Shown here in pieces: positions 57,901 to 64,000 of a DNA stretch of 64,000 nt; the stretch's first letter is position 1; each line of letters starts with the position of its first letter. The translations under genes were made by a program, and so were the position numbers. Where the stretch lies: positions 35,782,912 to 35,846,911 of the forward strand of contig OX411548.1 in NCBI GenBank assembly GCA_948146395.1, written 5' to 3'. The notes below the pieces were generated by a model. That model was not told the DNA's origin. It made no database searches and worked only from the letters and a program-made list of their open reading frames with translations. This stretch comes from Fragum whitleyi. Taxonomy: Eukaryota > Mollusca > Bivalvia > Cardiida > Cardiidae.

Positions 57901-60900
57901 CGTTTAAAACAAGAATTATCACCAATCTGATCCTTTATTTTAATTTAGTACCAACTTTAGAATGGTGAAATAAAAAAATCATTATCTGGGTTTCTTAAGA
58001 AAGAATTAACAAAATGTCTAAGCAGTTGATATTACTTTTGATGATAAGTATTGGAAAGTAAAAATCAGATATTTCTAGAAGAGATATTGTCTCATGACTT
58101 TAATATAAAGGTCATTTAATGTATGTTATAGTTCTTTCTGACAGGAATTGAATTGATAATGGATTGTCTAATTAATACATGAAATGATAATGAAAACACC
58201 TATTTTGCAGAAGATACAATGTCCCAGAGAAGTGATGCTTCAAAATCAACAAGTGGTTGTTCATCAATGGTTCCCCAGTTGGATCATAGAAGACGCGAAG
58301 GGGCAGTTGAAAAACGAAAGGTTTCTGATGGAGAAAGTGCAGCTAGTAGGAGTCCACCTTCACCAGTACCACAGCCAACTGCCAAAAGACCAAGACGTAA
58401 AATTCTTTACAATAATTATAACTTATCTCTCTACTTCTTAACTTGTTCATACTGCCCAGATTATACAGGATGTATAGACTAAGGATATAAGGCTTCTAGT
58501 ATTGGTAATGGACATAGGAATTTATACAAACAATATCAAGCTAACGTTAATTTAAAAAAAAATGTACTAATGAATTACTGATGATAACTGGAATTACATA
58601 CAGGCTTTTGCTAATTTTTTTGAAATTAGGGAGTCATTCAACCTTTTACTCTTTGAGTCAAAAGATATTTTAAAGGGGTCAAAAGAACAGATAGAGGAAA
58701 CTATGGGTAGAATTTTGTAGGTTTAAAAGTCAATTGACCTTTTCTTGTTAAAATATGAAGTTAGCAATTGATTTGTATAATTTATGATTGTATATAGGAT
58801 GCAGGAAAAAGCTTTGACTCTTAGAAATTTCTCTCAAGAGGGTGGGATAATATCTTAGGGAAGGTCAAAATATGATACCAGAATTTTGAGGGTCAAACCC
58901 CTGGTTTAAGGGTCAAACACAAGCCCTGATTACATCATAGGAATTAAAGTCTTCCAAGTATGAATTTACTTAAGCTAAGATGTGTGACAAGTGTAAATAG
59001 TTACCAGTCTTAAGTCATTATTCATCAATTAAACCATATCGATGGCTCCATGCAAAACAGTTGTAACTACCTATAAACATACAGGCAGTTACAACTGTTT
59101 TGCGCTGAAACTTTGATATGTGAAAGTTATTCATTCAAATAATCTTGATGAGAGAGCTCCAATGTGTTGGGTTTTGAAACAAGTCAAGAGGTTGGTGCAA
59201 AACTATTGAAAGTGCCAATGATTTTTACTTAAATAAGTTATACCCCCAACCTACGAAGTAGAGGGTGTTTATATTGTTCTACTTTCTCTGTCTATCCATC
59301 TATTGGTATGTCTGTCTGAACATAGACTTTTTCATTGACTCTAACCCAAGAACTATGTGATCTAGAATAACAAAAATTCATACAATTGTTGCCCATGACT
59401 CAAGGAAGTGTCATATTATATTGGTTTCTTAACAGTCAAGGTCACAATCAAACTCTGACCAAAAACTGTCTCCCTAGAAGAGACCAAAAATCATGAAACT
59501 TTATACAATTACCATTCAGGACCGAAGGAAGTGTCCTGTTTGGGGGTATGCAGGTACTGATGGCACTTTTTTTTGGGTAATGTGTGTGAGGTGGGTATTA
59601 CGTAAAGTCAGCTTTACGAAAGCTCTATTTGCACTTATATCTTGAATAATTGTCAGAATATTTGATTCTGTAATCCAAAGTACCCTCTCTCCAGTAGCTC
59701 TTGTATAATTTCAGTGAATATGAGTTTAAGCAGTGGAAACAGAACATGGACTCAGAGGTTTAATGATACCCTGCACAGTCAGCAACCTCCTGGCAACCTG
59801 AAACGACCAGCATTCAATACCTCTCTGTTTGGATCTCCATTCAATGTAATATTGTATTCTTCATACTTGCTGAATATTTTTTCTTGTCTTTTCACTTATA
59901 ATCTGGACTATCAAATTAGACAACTTTGGGATTAAGAGATAAAACTCTCACAAGACTTTTGATTATCAAAAAAATTGGTATTACTTTGACAACTAATTAT
60001 TTTTTGATAATAGAAGAATAACTACCAGGTGTGTGGAAATAAAGATTTTCTCTTCTTGTAACTTGGCATGTAAAATATTATTTTTTACTTGTCCAGGATC
60101 AAAATAATCTCGTTGGGAAGAGTGATTTTAAGATTTTGTAATTCTAATCACTTTAACAAGCTGGAGCTGCATAGCTCCATTACCTTATTAGGGTACCAGC
60201 CAGAGAAGGTGAAAAGTGCTGTCTGATAGCACTTTTCCCCTTCTCTGACTGGTACCCTAATAGGGCCCGTTCCAAATGCCAAAAAGTGACGAATCAGGGG
60301 AAAAAAACAATTTAACAAAATCGAGGACCTTTTGAATTCTTAAAGTGAAAATTAAGAGTTAAAACATGACTGTTGTTTCTCAGGTGAGTTGTAACTTGAA
60401 TGTCTTAAGAGGAAAAGAAAACATTGTTTTGGAATTAAATTGTACACAATGCTTAAGTTATTGTCCAAGACCATAATGAGAAGATAATTCCCAATTTTCA
60501 CAAAAATGAGGCATTTTTCCCAATATGCATGATTTCGGACCAGTTCCCAAATCTTTGAGAAAAAAACATTCTCAGCATTAACACATTGGGCTGTCGGTCC
60601 TGGGGTCATGAGTTCTTTCATTGGATATTTGACAAGTCAAATCCCACCATTGTAAGTATGAAAAAATGTTCAGTTAAGTAGGATAAGCAGTTGGTCGCTA
60701 AGATTTAATGTGGTCATACTGGTGTGAGAAACTACAGGAAACAATGGATAGGTGCACTTGCGGCCATGATATAACTGCAGTAATGTTGAAAATGGCGTTA
60801 AACTTCATACAAAAAAAAAACCAAAAAATAAGCTTGAGCTCTGCATATGTGTGTTCTAATCCATCTGTTTTATCTATTATAGGAGGATTCATCAGTGTTG

Positions 60901-62504
60901 GGGACAAGTTTTCATGAGTCAAGTTTCTATCCAGGGAAGACTGTATTTGGTGGGCGTTCATCATTAAGATCATCCCAGAAAAAGAAAATAGACTTGAATC
61001 AATCACTACCAAGTAGAGTAAGTGCTTATGTTAGGATTGAATTATCAATTTATCATTTTAAAGTATAAAAAAAGCATAGGACCAATCATGAAACAGGTAT
61101 TTTTACATTGAGCACATTTATTTCTACCATTTCTGGTATAAATTTTCCTTTTACAGTTGCATAAATTTTACTCTACCTTTAGGGGTAATGTGTGGCTCAA
61201 CTGTTGACTTTTGATCCGGTAAAAATTAAAGGTTGCAGAGCTACACATAGAAGGATATTTTGGATTTCAAACTTAAATATTTCACTAGTCCTTGCTAAAA
61301 CCCTATCTTGTGGGAACTCATTGAAATTGTCTCAACAAGACAATTCAAATGAGTACCCACATCATAGGGTTTCATTAAGAAATAAATATTTTAGACTAGA
61401 GTTACCCCCTCTTATCTGTACACCATGGTTGTATTTATATAAATCCTTGTTGCACCACTTGTTATGTCAAGGCATTTCAGAGCCCCATCCATGGTGTTGT
61501 TGATAGCCAAAAAACTCATGGGCATGTGAACTTCCCCAGAGCTTCGGATAGAGGGATGATTATGGATTCCAAATAAAATTTTGTTAATTATACTTGAGAA
61601 AATCATATATTTAAGGTACTCATTGAATTTGTCTTGTCAATGTGATTCAAATGAGTATCCACACCAAAGGATTTCATTGTGAAATAAAGGGTCAACTTAT
61701 TTCAGCCCCGGGCAGGGTCCAGTGTTGTTATTTTTACAGCTTGAAACCGGCTCTACGTTCAGGGTGACAAAACAGTTAAAGTAATACCCCGCTTTACAAG
61801 TGCACTTGCGTCCAAAGCGGGGTATTACTTGAACCGTTTTGTCATCCTGAACGCACAGCTGGTTTCAAGCTGTAAAAACAACAACAACGGGCCCCGCCTG
61901 GGCCTGAAATAAGTTGGCCCAAAAATTTAGTACTTGCATTTTCCCTGCACTTTCCTGTACCTCTGCTTCACTGTGTTATCACTGGATGAAAGATTATTGA
62001 TTATACAAAAAAAAATCAATTCAAATCAGATTTACTTTTTACGATGTTGTAATATAAGACAAAATTAAATATTTTATAGGATAGAGATATAAATATTACG
62101 GATTCATACTCAAGTGTGATAAGGTTTTCAGTTTCATACCTCCATGAAATCACTAAATAATCATTTATATGTTATAATTTAATATCACGAATTCAAAAAT
62201 GTCAACAATGAAGCAGTTTTTTTATGAGACTACTTTTTGCAGAAGCTTACAAAATGGCTGCGTAATAAAAATTAATTTCATTGAGATGTAAAAGCAATTT
62301 TTCAGCCAATCAGAATGCACAAAATGTGATGGAATTAACTAGAATTTAATTATTTTGGGATGAATGTTCTTTTGCTTGCAGTTGTCCATTCCAGTGAAGT
62401 CTTTCAAGGCCAAGCCAAAAGCTAACCCAGTAAAAGAGGCTGTAACCAGCTCTACAGCAAAGAGAATCTTTGATGTTTTGGACAGAATGCCAACACCTTT
62501 AAGT
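54939..62504 (+). CDS. NUP153: Nucleoporin NUP153 orthologue, N-terminal seven exons (3' end outside window)
   Basis: NUP153 is a nuclear-basket FG nucleoporin that anchors other pore proteins, binds lamins and supports transport. Exons 54939-54998, 56623-56733, 57503-57740, 58211-58396, 59715-59845, 60883-61017 and 62382-62504 all have AG/GT borders and join in frame into 328 residues. Matches to the vertebrate protein, from memory: exon 2 SFFSKMKDSFRDIMYPSWL (21-39) resembles the N-terminal amphipathic segment; KRPAFNTSLFG (228-238) resembles KKPAFNLSAFG; FYPGKTVFGG (257-266) resembles FYPGKTTYGG; and VTSSTAKRI (308-316) resembles VTSSTARRI. Basic clusters at 162-173 and 194-198 could be nuclear localisation signals. 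Zinc fingers and FG repeats are expected downstream and are not seen. The first ATG is chosen because it opens the only in-frame first exon with a good donor. Introns hold many repeats. Confidence 0.88.
55301..55542. mobile_element. Long MITE, family 3, in NUP153 intron 1
   Basis: GGCCAACTTATTTCAGGCCC at the left and its inverted form ending ATAAGTTGGCC at the right. Next come TTGTTGTTGTTTTCTCAGC / GCTGAAAAAACAACAACAAC and the GTTTCAAGC-type arm. The family-3 core fills the centre (CCCCGCTTTACAC / GTTAAGCGGGGTAT). So the shorter family-3 copies are the inner part of this element. Confidence 0.85.
55811..55889 (+). repeat. 50-bp tandem duplication in NUP153 intron 1
   Basis: ATTTTTGCTTCTACTTAGTA plus CAACACTGA occurs at 55811 and again at 55861, identical over 29 bp, with similar sequence between. 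Confidence 0.85.
56623..56733 (+). CDS. NUP153: NUP153 exon 2
   Basis: Acceptor TGTTTTTTTCAG, donor GTGAGT, 37 codons, phase 0 at both ends. Encodes the conserved amphipathic segment with a Trp (PSWLAGNEKDE), corresponding to the vertebrate region that contacts the inner nuclear membrane. Confidence 0.88.
57060..57215 (+). mobile_element. SINE, (CAAA)-tail family, in NUP153 intron 2
   Basis: GAGAAACAACAGGAAATC, GAAAGAGACGTCGAACCC and the tail AAAATCAAACAAACAACC. Headless and decayed, same strand as the gene. Confidence 0.5.
57503..57740 (+). CDS. NUP153: NUP153 exon 3
   Basis: Acceptor GGTTCTTTTCAG, donor GTGTGT, 79 codons plus one base (phase 1). Pro/Gly/Asn-rich and disordered, with GFG (81-83) as a single FG-like spot and a Leu-rich end (SSLLPLNRL). 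Confidence 0.82.
58211..58396 (+). CDS. NUP153: NUP153 exon 4
   Basis: Acceptor TATTTTGCAG, donor GTAAAA; takes phase 1 from exon 3 (making Glu) and leaves phase 1. Encodes a Ser-rich segment with HRRREG, EKRK and AKRPR basic clusters and SPPSPVPQP, a proline-directed phosphorylation candidate. Confidence 0.8.
59051..59104. mobile_element. Hairpin MITE, family 4, NUP153 intron 4
   Basis: TGCAAAACAGTTGTAACTACC pairs with GGCAGTTACAACTGTTTTGC, loop of about ten bases. Confidence 0.8.
59236..59545 (-). mobile_element. Pearl-like element, same family as 8205-8565, in NUP153 intron 4
   Basis: Right to left: terminal TATACCCCCAACCTACG with GTAGAGGGTG, a short TGTCTGTCTGAAC remnant, then core units with AACCCAAGAACTATGTGATC and CATGACTCAAGGAAGTGTC / AGGACCGAAGGAAGTGTCC about 135 bp apart. 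Confidence 0.6.
59715..59845 (+). CDS. NUP153: NUP153 exon 5
   Basis: Acceptor TATAATTTCAG, donor GTAATA; completes Leu from exon 4 and ends in phase 0 after 43 further codons. KRPAFNTSLFGSPF is the strongest conserved block of this exon. Confidence 0.88.
60187..60261. repeat. 34-bp hairpin in NUP153 intron 5
   Basis: ATTAGGGTACCAGCCAGAG onward pairs with the stretch ending CTGACTGGTACCCTAAT; the loop is GTCTGAT (60221-60227) and only a few mismatches are present. Confidence 0.8.
60711..60805 (+). mobile_element. SINE tail-half fragment in NUP153 intron 5
   Basis: TACTGGTGTGAGAAACTACAG, GCGGCCATGATATAACTGC and AATGGCGTTAAACTTC match the family's 3' half, ending in an A-rich tail. Confidence 0.55.
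60883..61017 (+). CDS. NUP153: NUP153 exon 6
   Basis: Acceptor TATCTATTATAG, donor GTAAGT, 45 codons, phase 0 at both ends. Contains SSFYPGKTVFGGRSS, a hallmark block of the family, then a basic SQKKKIDL stretch. Confidence 0.9.
61298..61372. mobile_element. Palindromic MITE in NUP153 intron 6
   Basis: AAACCCTATCTTGTGGGAAC pairs with GTACCCACATCATAGGGTTT, and ATTGAAATTGTCT with AGACAATTCAAAT; the loop is about four bases. A half copy lies at 61612-61690. Confidence 0.75.
61612..61689. mobile_element. Half copy of the same palindromic MITE
   Basis: GGTACTCATTGAATTTGTC and TGATTCAAATGAGTATCC form a shorter stem. It is followed by CCACACCAAAGGATTTCATTG, as in the fuller copy. Confidence 0.55.
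61690..61919. mobile_element. Long MITE, family 3, in NUP153 intron 6
   Basis: GGTCAACTTATTTCAGCCCC at the left, GGGCCTGAAATAAGTTGGCC at the right. Then TTTTTACAGCTTGAAAC / GTTTCAAGCTGTAAAAA, and the core AATACCCCGCTTTAC / AAAGCGGGGTATTACTT. Closely similar in layout to 55301-55542. Confidence 0.85.
62382..62504 (+). CDS. NUP153: NUP153 exon 7
   Basis: Acceptor TTTGCTTGCAG, donor GTAAGA, 41 codons, phase 0 at both ends. Contains the basic KSFKAKPKANPVKEAV and the family block VTSSTAKRIFDVLDRM. The next exon must lie beyond position 64000 or be hidden in the following repeat array. Confidence 0.9.
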
Positions 62505-62622
62505 GTAAGATTGTTGTGCAATCCAACATGAATTTTGAATAAGTACTAAAGATTGTTTCAAACTTCATTTCAGGGGTTGATCCTGTTTTCAATAGGAACC
62601 TTCACCTTTTTTGATGGCTTTG

Positions 62623-62670
62623 CGCAAAACAGTTGTAACTGCCTATATGTTTATAGACAGTTACAACTTT
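62623..62670. mobile_element. Hairpin MITE, family 4, NUP153 intron 7
   Basis: GCAAAACAGTTGTAACTGCC pairs with AGACAGTTACAACTTTT across a TATATG...TTATA loop. It lies about 120 bp after exon 7. Confidence 0.75.
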
Positions 62671-62815
62671 TCACACCAAGCTATCTATTTGTATTCCTTT
62701 AAAAATTCTGGGATCCCTTCACATACTCACAGGGGTTAAATTTAGCACTTGTGAACTCACAAAAATGTGAGTGAAAATGGGCGATCACAGATGTTGAGCA
62801 CCAGCCACTTGCATT

Positions 62816-64000
62816 TTTAGCTCACCTGAGCACGAAGTGCTCATGTGAGCTATTGTGATCACCTTTCCTCCGGCGTCCGTCCGTCGGTCGTCGTCCGTCG
62901 TCCGGCGTACGTCAACAATTTCTTTAAACGACATCTCCTCCTAAACTACTTGGCCAATAAACACCAAATTTTACAGAAATGTTGCTTAGGTGGTCCCCTT
63001 CAAAAATAGCTAAAAGAATTGAAATCCATGAAAAACTCTGGTTGCTATGGCAACAAACAGTGAAATTTTAAGAAAATCTTTAAAATTCTTCTTCTTCTAA
63101 ACCAGTGGTCCTACAGACTTAAAACTTGGCATGGATGATCAGTTCATAGACCTGAATAAAAATAGCTAAAATCATATCTTTTGGGCCACCAGGTGCGGAG
63201 CACCAGGGGGGAGGGGGTAGTACTTTGGGTAAATTTTGTAATCTTTAAGCTTCTTCTTCTTCTGAACCACAAGCCCTACAGACTTGAAAATTGGCATGGA
63301 TGATCAGCTTATAGACCTTAATAAAAATAGCTAAAATCATATCTGTTGGGCTGCCAGGTGCGGAGCATCAGGGGGGAGGGGGTAGTACTGTTGTGAAAAT
63401 TTTGCAATCTTTAACCTTCTTCTTCTGATGAACCAGGAGCCTGACAGATTTGAATATTGGCATGGATGATCAGCATATGGACCTTTATAAAAATAGCTAG
63501 AACCATGACTGTAGATTCACCAGGTGCGGAGCACCAGGGGGGGGAGGGTAGTACTTTTGTGAAAATTTGTAATCTTTAACCTTCTTCTTCTTCTGAACCA
63601 CAAGCCCTACAGACTTGAAAATTGGCATGGATGATCAGCTTATAGACCTTAATAAAAATAGCTAAAATCATATCTGTTGGGCTGCCAGGTGCGGAGCACC
63701 AGGGGGAGGGGGTAGTACTTTTGTGAAAATTTTGCAATCTTTAACCTTCTTCTTCTGATGAACCAGGAGCCTGACAGATTTGAATATTGGCATGGATGAT
63801 CAGCATATGGACCTTTATAAAAATACCAAAAACCATGACTGTAGATTCACCAGGTGCGGAGCACCAGGGGGGGAGAGGGTAGTACTTTTGTGAAAATTTG
63901 TAATCTTTAACCTTCTTCTTCTTCTGAACCACAAGCCCTACAGACTTGAAAATTGGCATGGATGATCAGCTTATATACCTTAATAAAAATAGCTAAAATC
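62816..64000 (-). mobile_element. Pearl/DINE-1-like element F with higher-order array, NUP153 intron 7
   Basis: Read right to left it ends at the hairpin AGCTCACCTGAGCAC / GTGCTCATGTGAGCT (62819-62852), preceded by a GTCCGTCCGTCGGTCG microsatellite. The core array runs to the window edge and is truncated there. Units of about 165 bp alternate in two types, giving a 331-bp higher-order repeat: CAAGCCCTAC at 63270, 63601 and 63932, and AACCAGGAGC at 63431 and 63761. Each unit carries GGTGCGGAGCACC followed by a G-rich run. Confidence 0.85.

Noticed and set aside
62816..64000. CRISPR-like regular repeats
   Set aside because: Whole units of about 165 bp repeat, with no unique spacers, inside a eukaryotic intron; this is a minisatellite array.

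Overview
The window looks like animal nuclear DNA, most likely from a bivalve mollusc. It is AT-rich and gene-poor, its exons are short and bounded by GT/AG, and it is packed with small non-autonomous transposons. The bivalve assignment rests on many elements with one build: about 145-175 bp core repeats, a short CGGA-type or GAC-type microsatellite, then a terminal hairpin. That is the architecture described for bivalve Pearl / DINE-1-like (Helentron-related) elements. tRNA-derived SINEs with (CAAA)n tails and many palindromic MITEs fit too. There are no operons, rRNA genes, CRISPR arrays or convincing functional tRNA genes, and most open frames under about 130 codons are chance frames inside repeats.

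Two host genes are supported. The clearest is the 5' part of a NUP153 (nuclear pore basket nucleoporin) orthologue on the + strand from 54939. Seven exons join in frame into 328 residues, and the gene runs past the right edge. Its upstream region has CRE-like motifs, a CCAAT box and a YY1-like motif but no clear TATA box. The second gene, on the - strand, is not recognised. An exon at 19216-19699 has an upstream phase that matches two separate ATG-starting exons, 26097-26331 and 33861-34176. This suggests alternative promoters feeding a shared downstream exon.

Layout: 1-6.4 kb, MITEs and one Pearl-like array. 6.4-15.7 kb, a symmetric 9.26-kb structure with 20-bp terminal inverted repeats, flanking ATTAT, and inner inverted arms of about 445 bp. 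15.7-34.2 kb, the unrecognised - strand gene with repeat-filled introns. 34.2-54.4 kb, intergenic DNA holding SINEs, MITEs, Pearl-like arrays and an old segmental duplication (39.3 kb versus 45.9 kb). 54.5-64 kb, NUP153, whose introns carry the only two full-length copies of one MITE family and a higher-order tandem array that runs off the end.

All repeat families were grouped by eye from shared ends and internal motifs, so most boundaries are approximate. Gene models rest on splice-site phase and, for NUP153, remembered similarity to the vertebrate protein; no database search was run.
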